Shown piece by piece: positions 10,442 through 23,450 of a DNA stretch of 64,000 bases. The position numbers and the translations under genes were made by a program. The DNA comes from Flaccisagitta enflata (taxonomy: Eukaryota > Chaetognatha > Sagittoidea > Aphragmophora), in the NCBI GenBank assembly GCA_965153355.1, contig OZ231127.1:47616001-47680000 (forward strand). The letters are read 5' to 3'. Under the pieces are notes generated by a model. The model saw only the letters and a program-made list of their open reading frames with translations. It was not told the origin of the DNA and did no database searches. Position 1 is the stretch's first letter; each line of letters opens with the position of its first letter.

Positions 10442-12930
10442 GTGTCTATGGTTGACATTTTGAAAAAATACATAAAGGCAGAGAGGCTTGGAAACTACCC
10501 TATGCACTTGTGTAGCTTCGCAGATTTGCTCAAATACTTAGCCGCTGCTGGGCACAACAATTACACAAAATCAGGAAACATATATCTGCAGCAAATGCAT
10601 GAGTTAGAGATGACTCATCCAGATATTCATCACCAGTTCTCCAATGGATTGTTTGTAGTGCAGAAGAGTGATAGGTTCTGGGCTGGGATCCCTAGCAATC
10701 AGGTGATTGAACAATGCCTGATGCGCAATCTAAAGACCAGTGGAGGATTGACGCATGGGAGTGGCATGAGTGAGAAACAGCACAGTGTGTGGACAATTTC
10801 TATGCCCCTATGTACCTCTGCTCATTAAGCTATACAGGAACTGACAAACGCCCCCAGTTAGAGTGGAGAGCAGCATACAGAGATAGGGCCGTCGAGGAAA
10901 AGTCGTGATTGGAAGAATACACGCCTTGTGGCTGAATTCTTACAAGGAAGAAACCCATTTGAGTATGGAGATGTGTTCTGCAATATTGCCAATGGATATG
11001 CCATGCACACTCATCAGTCAATGTTGATAATGCTGCAGCAATAGGTGACCACATACTTGAAAAGATGGTTGGAGAGAAGGTGAGTAATTTTTTTTTTTAA
11101 ATAAATATCAGGCTGTAACCATGGGTTCCAAAAATGGTATAAAAGTAGATGGAGAAATTGTGCAATTTGAGCCACATATCTTGTTTCAAAAGCTTGCTGT
11201 AGCAGCTGAATGGACTGACAGTATCGATCCTGAAACTATTTTGCAAGCATGAATTAACCACCATTCCAAAGGCCCTTGCAGAAACACCTGAATTGCTACA
11301 TTAAGCCTAAAAATCTACTCTTGCTGACGCAATATGGTCAACTGCTAATCTAAATGCATCTTCTGCCCCAGATGGCTCTACTTATGAAAGCATTATAGAG
11401 ACCTACAGCAAATATGTAGGCACCAATTGGAGAGGCTGTGGTGGTTTTTGATGGTTACAAAGAATTTACAACCAAAGATATGACTCACAAACGCCATCTG
11501 AAGGGAAAAAAGGGAGTAAGTGTTACTTTCAGTTTGGACATGAGTTTTAGTGCCACACAAGAGGCATTCCTTAGTGACCAAAAAAACAAACAGCAATTCA
11601 TTTTCTTGGCGCAAGACTCACAAGTCAAGGTTGCCGTGTTTTCCAGGACCAAGCAGATGCAGACCAGTTTATTGTTAAAAAGGCAATTGAATCAGCAGAT
11701 ACAGACCTACTCATCCTTTTGTTACACCACATGCCTCCACACAGCAAAAAAACTGGGCACTTTAGTGTGCAAACACATACAGAAGATCTTGTCTAGACTT
11801 GAGATAAGGGGGGCAAGCATTATGGGAAACAAATGAAGCTAGGGGGCTGATATTTGAAATATTATCTAATAAAACAATGATTTATTTGCCATAATACTTG
11901 GTTGCCATGGATGCACATTTCCATGTATTCTCGCTAGAATATCAATGTTTTGAGAGATTTTGTTAGGGAACATTGCTTAAAATTGAAATTGCTACAACTT
12001 TCCCACAGTATGTTCTGTAAGAATGTTGCTCGTTTAGCGATTGCTATGGGTTGTCACACATGGATACACTCCCTAGCTACGGCCAAACGAGCAATATTCT
12101 TACAGAACATATTTTGGGAAAGTTGTAGCAAGTTTAATTTTAAGCAATGTTCCCTAAAAAATTCTGTCAAAATATTGATATTTTAGTGAGAATACATGGC
12201 AACCGAGTATCATGGGGAATAAATCATTCTTTCATTAGTTTATATTCCAATTATCAACCTCCTGGCTTCATTTGTTCTCCCATAATGCTTGCCCCCGTTA
12301 TCTCAAGTCTAGACAAGATCTACTGTACCATTTCTGTACACATTTCTAGGGTGTGACAACATCACGTTTGTTGGGGATAGGAAAAGGGTCCATTCTAAAA
12401 AAATTTAAGGACAATAAATCCCTTCAACAAGCAGCAACAGTTTTTGACAATTCAAATGCCACTTACGCCCAAATTGATAAAGCTGGCAAAGCTGCATTTG
12501 TGGTGATGTCCAATGGAAAGAAATCAGATACCTTGGATAGCCTTGGATACAAAAAGTATTGTGACACAAGTGGACCCCAAATCATTGCCTCCAACCTCTG
12601 CTGCTGCTAAATTTCCTAGTCAGCGAGTGTTTTTGCAAGTAAATCAATGGAAGGATCCCCAATGTTATTTGCTTGCAGAGGAGTGGGGATGGGTCCTCAA
12701 AGACACAGGGTTGAATCCTGTACTAACAGATATGCCACCAGCTCCTGCTGAGCTTTTAAAGATCATAAGGTGCAACTGTACTACTGATTGTGGAACTGCT
12801 AGATGCACCTGCAAAAACATGGAATGAAATGCTCAATGGCTTGAAGGCATTGTAGTGGCTCCTCATGTTCAAATGCAAATGCGTTTGAAGAAGATGAAGA
12901 TTACAGCAACTGAGAAAAAGACTATTATGA
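10442..12930 (+). pseudogene. transposon-encoded FEN1/XPG-like nuclease with Cys-rich tail, broken
   Basis: Pieces in changing frames are colinear with a family I recall from many invertebrate genomes. First comes A-A-G-H-N-N-Y-T-K, then F-S-N-G-L-F-V-V-Q-K-S-D-R-F-W-A-G, then G-G-L-T-H-G. After stops and a frameshift come V-V-F-D-G-Y-K-E-F-T-T-K-D, A-D-T-D-L-L-I-L-L-L-H-H and G-C-D followed by T-S-R-L-L-G-I-G-K-G. These match the N-region, acidic I-region and helix-hairpin of FEN1/XPG nucleases. The gene ends in a Cys array (C-N-C-x5-C-x3-R-C-T-C, then H-C-S-G-S-S-C). It is inactivated by several stops, frameshifts and the MITE at 11780-12325, where some coding sequence is also missing. Confidence 0.75.
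11780..12325. mobile_element. fold-back pogo-like MITE inside the nuclease gene
   Basis: The 546 bp are almost wholly palindromic about position 12053. The ends CAGAAGATCTTGTCTAGACT and CAGTAGATCTTGTCTAGACT are each flanked by TA (11778-11779 and 12326-12327). The arms share GGGGGCAAGCATTATGGGA and TTCTGTAAGAATgTTGCTCG. There is no coding capacity. The target lies between the H-H motif and the G-C-D motif of the nuclease. Confidence 0.85.
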
Positions 12931-13488
12931 AATGAATCATGATCAATGTATTGACAAGTTTTTACAGTTTTTTGTCATTATTCCAATAGGTTAGTTTTTT
13001 ACCAATCTAACATTTGATTTTTTGTCTGAGATATGAAGGACGTAAAAAATGAGATAGTTAAGTCAACATTTATTGTGTATAGAGAGCAGTTGACAAGCCA
13101 CTCTAGGACACCTGATCATCATAAGATGATATTTTAATTTGAAAAGATGTCTTAGCTAATTATTTATATGAAATTTATAATTCATATGCAAAGTGTTTTT
13201 TATTATTGTATTCATATCCTGGTTTTTAGAAGGTCAATTTTGACAAATTTTCGCCTATTTTCCATGTACTTACAAACATCCCAACCAACCGCTTTGCAGA
13301 AATAATTTTTCAGTCAACTTTTTTTCTTAGCTCAGTACAGCCTATGTACAGTGCAGAGCCACCAAAAAACCCAGTATTACAATTTTTCTAAGGTGGTTTT
13401 TGTTAAATCCCTCCTCTAAAGCCTAATTGGCGCTCCAAATTCAAAATGATTGACAAAATCAGTGCAGCGGAATTCGCTCCGTCCCACC

Positions 13489-13493
<5 letters not shown>

Positions 13494-13575
<82 letters not shown>
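13494..13575. repeat. (CT)n microsatellite
   Basis: A CT run of about 80 bp immediately right of the transposon. Confidence 0.95.
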
Positions 13576-13577
<2 letters not shown>

Positions 13578-14077
13578 CACTTCTTTCGCATTAGCATTCT
13601 TCGATGTGCATTTGCGGAATAATTAAAAATCTAAAATCGTTCACAGACTGTGGGGTTAAACAGCTTCGTCGTTTCAAACCCAGGAAAAACTTATTAAAGG
13701 AGCATTTCCCCTGCTTTCTCCATTCTTCACTTTTACTTTTCAGTTCAACCGTATCTCTCATGTATAGATCCACGGTAAGGTGAGGTCATTTCCAATTTTT
13801 CGATTGCATAGATCCATCTTTCAAAAAAAAGATACATGACAATATTCTTACTCCTCAGTTTCTTATAGACGTGATAAGGTACGCGTAATGAAAAGCATTT
13901 TTACAGGAATAGGTATGAATTCAGGACAGAAATCGTTATGGATCGTTTTGCACCCGTCATAATGTTTTTGTGTTCTGGAAGTTTACTCAATTCATTTTTT
14001 CAGTTCCCGGATTGTTCGATCTGTAAGTTTGTCTGTCTATCCCTGTCTGTTTTTCTGTGCCTATTTAGCTTTCAGTC

Positions 14078-14107
14078 TCTGTCTCTCTCTCTCTCTCTCT
14101 CTGTCTT

Positions 14108-14202
<95 letters not shown>
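14078..14202. repeat. (CT)n microsatellite
   Basis: CT repeats with CTGT interruptions. On the sense strand the array is (GA)n and begins about 30 nt after the donor of exon 11. Confidence 0.95.
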
Positions 14203-14204
<2 letters not shown>

Positions 14205-14231
14205 AAAAATTCTCGAGTTTTCTCGACCTAC

Positions 14232-14462
14232 CATGAATTCTTTCTTCTTTGCAGTTGGCGCTGTCATTCACTACGACTTCGTTCTTGATTCTCAAGTTTC
14301 CCCTCAGCGTAGAGTGAAGACCGCCTTTTGTTTTCGCGGTCCACGTTTCGGCGGCGACCCGCATGATGTCGTTTTCCAATGTTTCATCGTTACGAAACAA
14401 ATGAGCCCAACGCCAAGCGATTCGTTGCGATAATCGCCGCTGGAGGGCAGCATCGGTATTGC
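14232..14462 (-). CDS. PDXDC1-like gene, exon 11
   Basis: This 231-nt exon has the acceptor TTTATCTACCACAG and the strong donor CATG|GTAGGT, in phase 1 on both sides. It encodes a dense non-repetitive segment: R-R-L-S-Q-R-I-A-W-R-W-A-H-L-F, D-E-T-L-E-N-D-I-M-R-V-A-A-E-T-W, then S-T-L-R-G-N-L-R-I-K-N-E-V-V-V. This is plausibly the PDXDC1 stretch that ends in T-L-Q-L-R-E. On the sense strand 270 nt of (CA)n lies about 15 nt upstream of the acceptor, and (GA)n begins about 30 nt after the donor. Confidence 0.6.
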
Positions 14463-14474
14463 CTGTGGTAGATA

Positions 14475-14747
<273 letters not shown>

Positions 14748-14946
14748 GTCCCACACCCAGGGATGTGCATAGAAATCTTGGGCAACCAATTGCAAGCCCC
14801 TTATAGCCAAAGCATAAATCACCAATCACTACCTCATATTGACTATTGTTAGGGACCTCTATAGATAAGAAAACTTTTTTTTATAGAACCCTGTATGGTA
14901 GGGTGTTCCCCCTATCTACATCCCTGCCCGCACCCAAATTTTCCAC

Positions 14947-15111
14947 CTTTGAGATTGATTCCCAAGTAGAAAGACGTAGTTTCTGATCCAGTCTTTAATC
15001 GATTGGAGTTGGATAAGGATGGGTCTGAGGAAGTGGAGAAATCTTTGCCAGCCTCTGTCAATATGTCTCGAACGCTTTTTGCTTTCTTTGAGTTCTCTTT
15101 TTCCGCTCCAG
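14947..15111 (-). CDS. PDXDC1-like gene, exon 10
   Basis: This 165-nt exon lies between TTTCACACGTTCAG and the donor CTCAAAG|GTGGAA, in phase 1 on both sides. It encodes G-A-E-K-E-N-S-K-K-A-K-S-V-R-D-I-L, then a Ser/Asn-rich stretch, ending S-F-Y-L-G-I-N-L-K. No domain can be assigned from this piece alone. Its end joins exon 11 to give K-G-N-T-D, and the position is compatible with the small-domain region of PDXDC1. Confidence 0.5.
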
Positions 15112-15172
15112 CTGAACGTGTGAAATTTTTTTAATTATGAGAAAGGCTTTTATGTTTTCTTTTTTTTTTTCT

Positions 15173-15183
15173 ATGCCCTTTCT

Positions 15184-15270
<87 letters not shown>
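15173..15270. repeat. (CTTT)n microsatellite
   Basis: A CTTT array of about 95 bp, upstream of exon 10 on the gene's sense strand (where it reads AAAG). Confidence 0.95.
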
Positions 15271-15421
15271 CGTTTTGTTTTCTTTCTCTTTCTTCTGTCT
15301 GTTTGTCTTTCTCTCCTTTTTCGTCTTTTCAATATTTCTTTTTTTTGTTTCTCGTCTTTCTTTTCCTATTTATGATTTTTTATTCTTGTAGAGAAAATAA
15401 AAAACATCTTGTACCCATGGT

Positions 15422-16506
15422 TAGTGTTCGCAAAAGCAGTGGATTATTTTTCTGCTAGCAGAAAGCAGAAAGTAAATTTTTCTGCTAGCACTGCTAGCAG
15501 TAAAGAGCAGTGCAGGGTTACTATAACTGAATTAGCCCCTATGTTATTTTGTCATCCAAAACTGTATAGAAAATGAAGAGATAAGGTTTGGGAAACTTTA
15601 TACACAGTTACATGAAAGTGGTTCAACAAAAAACCACTTGGTTTTCCATGAATTATGATGAAGAAAGCATAAACATAAATCCTCTTGGACAGGTCATTGT
15701 GTCAATTGCTTCATCTGCAATCATTGCCATAAACAGTAGGGTGACCAAAAATATGGTCAAATTCGAATTTCATCTTCCTCGCGGGAGAAACGTGACCATT
15801 TCCATCACAGATGATGACCCTAAAATCTGGTGATGATCAGATGAAGTTTACTCATGACCGCCACTCCCATTATATCCCATAGAAAATATATAGGAAGGAC
15901 TCTGGTCTTATTCCAGCTCTATGTTTTACAATGGGAAAAGGGGTTGGGTGGCGGTCATGAGTAAATTTTATCTGATCATCACCAGATTTTAGAGTCATCA
16001 TCTGTGGTGGAAATGGACACATTTATCCCGCGAGGAACACTAAATTCGGATTTGACCATACTTTCAGTCAACCTAATAAACAGTCCAGCTGCACTGGATG
16101 CAAGTTCTGCTTACAATAAAGTTGATATTCTTGAAAAATGTTTTAAGTCGGATTCCAATAAGTATCTCCAAATTATCAAAAGAAGGAGAATTTCTCTTCA
16201 ATTTTGACTGAATCCTTGTAGTTCAAAGTAAATGCAATTGGAAGGATTGACATAATATCATTATAAATGCCCCCATTTTTACAAAAAAGTAAATATCTAA
16301 AACATCCAAATGACGATTTCATATTGACAAGAGAAAAAAAGAAATATGTTCAGATGCTCAAATCAGATTTTTACCGCAAACTTATTGAAAAAATGAAGAT
16401 TTTTACTGCTACTTACTGCTAGCAGCTGAAAACATACTGCTAGCAGAGAAGTTGCAAATTTCTGCTAGCAGCTCTGCTAGCAAATTGCCTGCTCGTGCGA
16501 ACACTA
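15422..16506. mobile_element. hAT-type fold-back MITE with 8-bp target duplication
   Basis: The ends are TAGTGTTCGCA and its inverse, and the flanks are identical 8-mers, CCCATGGT (15414-15421 and 16507-16514). This is the classic hAT signature. The arms are long inverted repeats around a short centre near 15930. The palindrome CTGCTAGCAG or half of it recurs many times near both ends, as expected for transposase binding. There is no transposase gene. Confidence 0.92.
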
Positions 16507-16514
16507 CCCATGGT

Positions 16515-17146
16515 CCCTTTTTGATCCGATCACGTAAGCTCGCTTGCTCATTTATTCTATGTTTTTTTTTGGGGGGGGGGGCTGAAAAATGTGCTACACT
16601 CGTATCGAGGACTACGCACTATTTTCATCATTAATCGTTACTGTGCTAAAACAGCATCTGAACAACATCCAAATTCACCAGGTTGCAGTTGGACCCCGCA
16701 AAAACGCATGTCAACAGTCAAGGGACCAACAAGTTGTTTTTTATATGAGAACATGTTGTTTGTTTCTGAGGCTCGATGTCCTTATTTACAGAGTGATTTA
16801 AGGCTTAACTTGTTCTTAGAATGTTCTTATTTTTATAATGGCAAGTTTATACAAGAATGTTCTTTTGTTTGGTTACCTAACACGGCAATTGAAAGGATAT
16901 AAGAATTATGTATCAATCACTAACAAATCAAATCCAATTGTAAGACTGTTACTGTACTACTGTTACAATAATGCAGTCACAATTCTTTTTGTTTACTGCA
17001 GTTCCGTCATTTGCCTAAAACGAAAAAAAGGAAGAATGTTCCTATAATCCCCTGTTGTGAAGCTTTTTTTCCACATCTGAGCCTCGATGTTCTTAGAGAA
17101 CACTGCTGTTTGAATTTCTCTCAAAGTCAATGTTTCAAAACATTAC
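16515..17146. other. no confident feature apart from a homopolymer junction
   Basis: A T9-G10 homopolymer junction lies near 16561-16580. The rest is AT-rich with no recognised repeat ends. Confidence 0.4.
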
Positions 17147-17161
17147 CTTTAGCCGCGAATT
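17147..17161 (-). CDS. PDXDC1-like gene, possible 15-nt microexon
   Basis: A near-ideal acceptor (CTCCATAATCCCCTCCACTCAG) is followed after only 15 nt by the donor AAAG|GTAATG. The 15 nt are phase 1 on both sides and would add E-F-A-A-K, so they fit the chain without disturbing it. The reading frame stays open upstream of the acceptor, so a longer exon or a chance match is possible. Confidence 0.25.
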
Positions 17162-17261
17162 CTGAGTGGAGGGGATTATGGAGCAGGAGCATAGATACGA
17201 GATTCAAGAAACCACACAACCCCGCGCCTGCCCCGCCTCAAGCCCTTACATACACTGAGAC

Positions 17262-18900
17262 ATGATACACAAGTAGATACACTGAGGCAAGATAAACACC
17301 TACATACTTATAAGCATGATAAACTAGTACAAATAAAAGGAGACATTACACATAGATACACAGAAGTCATGAAAAAAATACTCACACACAAGGAAAAACC
17401 ATACAGATGTAAATACAGTGACTTGATACACACGCACATAGGGAGACAGGGAACACACTTGCAGAAACATGAGCCATGGTACACAGGCACACACAAGGAA
17501 AAAAGAAACACAGGCACACACATAAAGAGACATGGTATACTCAAATACATACAGAGACATGATACACAGGGCTTGAATATATGAGTATACTCCATTCTAC
17601 CAAATTGAACAGTTAGTGCCTGAAATAATTATTAATAGACCGTGTTTATAAAGTTTCATTACTATATGAGGTCTTAGACAGTCACTCTATGCACTGACTG
17701 CTGAGACAATATTAACTTAGATTGAAAAAGATATGTGACTAGATACCTAAAGGCTTATGTTTAATATGTCTCAGAGAAGATGAGACACTCGAAACTTGGT
17801 TTATATATATTTAGCCAAAAACACTGTATATATATTATGAATTTGTGTTTGATAAGTCTCAGAGTTATTGAGACACTCTAAATGTTGCTTTATATACACA
17901 GAGGCATGATACAGGAAACATACACTAGGAGACATAATACACAGGCATACATAGACATGATATGCTTCATTCTTCTATATTGGACAGTTAGTGCTTAAAA
18001 TAGTCATTATCAGACAGTGTTTTTATAGTGTCATTACTATATCATGTCTTACAAAATCACTCTAGGCACTGACTGCTGAGACACTACAAACTTAGATTAA
18101 AAAAGACATGAGACTAGTTACCTGAATGCTGGATATGTGGATTCTTGTGTCTAATATGTCTCAGAGAAGATGAGACACTTAAAACTAGGTACACTGTATA
18201 AATAATTTGATTTTGTGTTTGATAGGTCTCAAAGTTATTGAGACATTCAAAATGTTGGATTAGATAGACAGAGACATGATACAAGAGACATATGCTAAAA
18301 GACATTATACACAGGCATATATAGACATGATATACTTTTACATACATAGAGACAACATACATATGTACTTATGTAAAGAGATGATACAGACGCAAGGGAA
18401 ATGCTGGATATGTAGATTTCTGTGTTAAATATGTCTCAACAATGATGAGATACTTAAAACTTTATCTTGAAATTGAGCAGAGAATACTGTATAAATACTT
18501 TATTATTTTGTTTGATAAGTCTCAATATTATAGAGACATGATACAAAGAACATACACTAAGAGACATGATGCACAGGCATACATAGACATAACATACTTG
18601 CACATGCAAAAAGACAAGATGCACATGTTTTACTGTAGAGAGATGATAAACAGGCACATATACACGGAGACATGATGAAAAACACAGTAACAAAAAAAGA
18701 CCTGACACAGTGGCAAACACAAGGAGACATGATACACAGGGTTTTGAATATATCAATACACTCTATTTTACCATTCTGGCCAGTTAATGGCTAGAATAGT
18801 CATCACTACACATACAAAGTCACTCTATGCACTAACTGCTGAGACAATAACAACTTGGATTCAAAATAAAATGAGACTAGATACCTTTTTACTGGATACA
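17262..18900 (+). repeat. left flank: GAGACATGATACACAGG minisatellite
   Basis: Irregular short repeats of the type GAGACATGATACACAGGCAC are interleaved with longer blocks. The blocks share CACTGACTGCTGAGACA, ATATGTCTCAGAGAAGATGA and CATTACTATATcATGTCTTA, and recur about every 390-400 bp. Confidence 0.75.
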
Positions 18901-18990
18901 TATATCTGCGTTTAATATGTCTGAAGGTTAAACCAAAATAACAAGGGGTAGGTTAGTGTTATGAGAAGGGTTGGGCTCACGGTTAGGGTA

Positions 18991-21900
18991 AGGAGTCTCA
19001 AACATTGAGACTATCAGAACCCAATTGTTTGGCTTCATTGAAGTTATAGAAGTGAGACAACTGAAACAAAAATTAGGCAGACTAGGGATACTAGAGTCGC
19101 ATGTTCAATTTGTCTCACCCATAGGAAACAAAGCATCTATAACCATATTGAGACATGAAAATTATCAATCAAAAAGTCAGAGCTGGACAACAAACGTAGC
19201 AAGTTTACTTTGTCTCACTCCATAGTATTCAATTATTTTTCAACCCCAGTGACCAAGTAATATTGTCTCAAGGTAATCATAAAGGGTTAGGGTTAGGGTT
19301 AAGGTTGGTGTTTTGGCATGGGTTAGGGTCAGGGTTACAAAAAGGGTTAGGGTTAGGATTAGGAGTCTCAAACTATGAGACTATCAGAATCCAATTGTAG
19401 GGTTTCATTCATAGTTGAATTATTGTAGTGAGTCATAAAAAACCATAAGTGAACTGCCAGAACTTAACTACTAGAGAAGCATGTTAAATGTGTCCCATCC
19501 CATAGTAAACAAAAGATCTAGAACCCTAGCAACAAAATAATATTGTCTCAAAATTTATCACCCCCATGAGATATCAAAGTTGACAAAGCAAGAGACAAGA
19601 GACAAGTAAGTATATAAGTAAGTAGCTCAGTGAGTTAAAGTCAAGTATCAACACGGGTCAAAAATATTGAGACTATTGAAATCCAATTGTAGGGTTTCAT
19701 TTATATTGTAACAATAGTATTGAGACATGAAAAATACCATGTGAAAGGTCAGAGCTAAATTACAAAAATAGCAAATTTACTTTGTCTCACCCCATAATAT
19801 TTAATGTATATTTAACCCTTGTGTCCAAGGAATATTGTCTCAAGGTAATCATAAAGGGTTAGGGTTAGGGTTAGGGTTAGGGTTACAGTTATGGTACATG
19901 TTTTGGCATGGGTTAGGGTTAGGGTTAGGGTTAGGAGTCTCAATCTATGAGACTATCAGAATCTTATTTTAGGGTTTCAATTATATTGAAATTGTAGTAG
20001 TGAGACACAAGAATCAGAAAGTGAATGGTCAGAGCTTGACTACTAGAGAAGCATGTTAGATTTGTCTCATCCAATAGTCAACAATGCATTTTGAACCCTA
20101 GCAACAAAATTATATTGTCTCAAAATTTATCACCCCCATGAGATATCAAAGTTGACAAAGCAAGAGACAAGAGACAAGTAAGTATATAAGTAAGTAGCTA
20201 AGTGAGTTAAAGTCAAGTATCAACAGGGGTCACAAATATTGAGACTATTGAAATCCAGTTGTAGGGTTTCACTAGTATTGTAACAATAGTATTGAGACAT
20301 GAAAAATACCATGTAAAAAGTCAGAGCTAAATTACAAAAATAGCAAATTTACTTTGTCTCACCCCATAGTATCTAATGCATATTTAACCCTAGTGCCCAA
20401 GGAATATTGTCTCAAGGTAATCATAAAGGGTTAGGGTTAGGGTTAGGGTTGTGGTGCGTGTTTTGGCATGGGTATGGGTTAGGGTTAGGGTTAGGAGTCT
20501 CAATCTATGAGACTATCAGAATCTTATTTTAGGGTTTCAATTATATTGAAATTATAGTAGTGAGACACAAGAATCAAAAAGTGAATGGTCAGAGCTTGAC
20601 TACTAGAGAAGCATGTTAGATTTGTCTCATCCAATAGTCAACAATGCATTTTGAACCCTAGCAACAGAATTATATTGTCTCAAAATTTATCACCCCCATG
20701 AGATATCAAAGTTGACAAAGCAAGAGACAAGAGACAAGTAAGTATATAAGTAAGTAGCTAAGTGAGTTAAAGTCAAGTATCAACAGGGGTCACAAATATT
20801 GAGACTATTGAAATCCAGTTGTAGGGTTTCATTAGTATTGTAACAATAGTATTGAGACATGAAAAATACCATGTAAAAAGTCAGAGCTAAATTACAAAAA
20901 TAGCAAATTTACTTTGTCTCACCCCATAGTATCTAATGCATATTTAACCCTAGTGCCCAAGGAATATTGTCTCAAGGTAATCATAAAGGGCTAGGGTTAG
21001 GGTTACGATTGTGGTGCGTGTTTTGGCATGGGTTAGGGTTAGGGTTAGGGTTAGGAGTCTCAATCTTTGAGACTATCAGAATCTTATTTTAGGGTTTCAA
21101 TTATATTGAAATTATAGTAGTGAGACACAAGAATCAAAAAGTAAATCATCAGAACTTGACTACTAGAGAAGCATGTTAGATTTGTCTCATCTAATAGTCA
21201 ACAATGCATTTTGAACCCTAGCAACAAAATTATATTGTCTCAAAATTTGTCAACCCCATGAGATATCAAAGTTAACAAAGCAAGAGACAAGAGACAAGTA
21301 AGTATATAAGTAAGTAGCTAAGTGAGTTAAAGTCAAGTATCAACAGGGGTCACAAATATTGAGACTATTGAAATCCAATTGTAGGGTTTCATTAGTATTG
21401 TAACAATAGTATTGAGACATGAAAAATACCATGTAAAAAGTCAGAGCTAAATTACAAAAATAGCAAATTTACTTTGTCTCACCCCATAGTATCTAATGCA
21501 TATTTAACCCTAGTGCCCAAGGAATATTGTCTCAAGGTAATCATAAAGGGTTGGGGTTAGGGTAACGGTTATGGTTATGGTGCGTGTTTTGGCATGGGTT
21601 AGGGTTAGGGTAAGGGTTAGGAGTCTCAATCTATGAGACTATCAAAAACTTATTTTAGGGTTTCAATTATATTGAAATTATAGTAGTGAGACACAAGAAT
21701 CAAAAAGTGAATGGTCAGAGCTTGACTACTAGAGAAGCATGTTAGATTTGTCTCATCCAATAGTCAACAATGCAGTTTGAACCCTAGCAACAAATTTATA
21801 TTGTCTCAAAATCTATCACCCCCATGAGATATCAAAGTTGACAAAGCAAGAGACAAGTGACAGGTAAGTATATAAGTAAGTAGCTAAGTGAGTTAAAGTC

Positions 21901-23450
21901 AAGTATCAACAGGGGTCACAAATATTGAGACAATTGAAATCCAATTGTAGGGTTTCATTAGTATTGTATCAATAGTATTGAGACATGAAAAATACCAGGT
22001 AAAAAGTCAGAGCTAAATTACAAAAATAGCAAATTTACTTTGTCTCACCCCATAGTATCTAATGCATATTTAACCCTAGTGCCCAAGGAATATTGTCTCA
22101 AGGTAATCATAAAGGGTTAGGGTTAGGGTTACAGTTGTGGTGCGTGTTTTGGCATGGGTTAGGGTTAGGGTTAGGGTTAGGAGTCTCAATCTTTGAGACT
22201 ATCAGAATCTTATTTTAGGGTTTCAATTATATTGAAATTATAGTAGTGAGACACAAGAATCAAAAAGTGAATCATCAGAACTTGACTACTAGAGAAGCAT
22301 ATTAGATTTGTCTCATCTAATAGTCAACAATGCATTTTGAACCCTAGCAACAAAATTATATTGTCTCAAAATTTATCACCCCCATGATATATCAAAGTTA
22401 CCAAAGCAAGAGACAAGAGACAAGTAAGTATATAAGTAAGTAGCTAAGTGAGTTAAAGTCAAGTATTAACAGGGGTCACAAATATTGAGACTATTGAAAT
22501 CCAATTGTAGGGTTTCATTAGTATTGTAACAATAGTATTGAGACATGAAAAATACCATGTAAAAAGTCAGAGCTAAATTACAAAAATAGCAAATTTACTT
22601 TGTCTCACCACATAGTATCTAATGCATATTTAACCCTAGTGCCCAAGGAATATTGTCTCAAGGTAATCATAAAGGGTTAAGGTTAGGGTTAAGGTTATGG
22701 TGTGTGTTTTGGCATGGGTTAGGGTTAGGGTTAGGGTTAGGAGTCTCAATCTATGAGACTATCAGAATCTTATTTTAGGGTTTAAATTATATTGAAATTA
22801 TAGTAGTGAGACACAAGAATCAAAAAGTGAATGGTCAGAGCTTGACTACTAGAGAAGCAAGTTAGATTTGTCTCATCCAATAGTCAACAATGCATTTTGA
22901 ACCCTAGCAACGAAATTATATTGTCTCAAAATTTATCACCCCCATGAGATATCAAAGTTGACAAAGCAAGAGACAAGAGACAAGTAAGTATATAAGTAAG
23001 TAGCTAAGTGAGTTAAAGTCAAGAATCAACAGGGGTCACAAATAATGAGACTATTGAAATCCAGTTGTAGGGTTTCATTAGTATTGTAACGATTGTATTG
23101 AGACATGAAAAATACCATGTAAAAAGTCAGAGCTAAATTACAAAAATAGCAAATTTACTTTGTCTCACCCATAGTATCTAATGCATATTTAACCCTAGTG
23201 CCCAAGGAATATTGTCTCAAGGTAATCATAAAGGGTTAGGGTTAGGGTTACGGTTATGGTGCGTGTTTTGGCATGGGTTAGGGTTAGGGTTAGGGTTAGG
23301 AGTCTCAAACTATGAGACTATCAGAATCTGATTTCAGGGTTTTGTTTATATTGAAATTATAGTAGTGAGACATAAGAATCAAAAAGTGAACGGTCAGAAC
23401 TTGACTGCTAGAGAAGCATGTAAGATTTGTCTCATCCCATAGTCAACGAA
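18991..23450 (+). repeat. 560-bp tandem satellite, about 8 units, with interstitial TTAGGG
   Basis: Unit starts (AGGAGTCTCAA) lie at 18991, 19371, 19932, 20492, 21052, 21619, 22179, 22739 and 23299. The period is 560-567 bp after a shorter first unit. Each unit carries two (TTAGGG)2-4 tracts separated by TGGTGCGTGTTTTGGCATGG. Each unit is itself a dimer: both halves contain TAGGGTTTCA, a GTAGTGAGACA/GTATTGAGACA block and an ATTGTCTCAA end. Confidence 0.9.

Noticed and set aside
17262-18780. Regularly spaced short repeats resembling a CRISPR array
   Set aside because: The repeats are irregular, diverged, without uniform spacers, and the DNA is clearly eukaryotic.
19280-23300. TTAGGG tracts as a chromosome end
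   Set aside because: They are short, interrupted and embedded in satellite units, with genes on both sides; interstitial telomere-like repeats, not a telomere.
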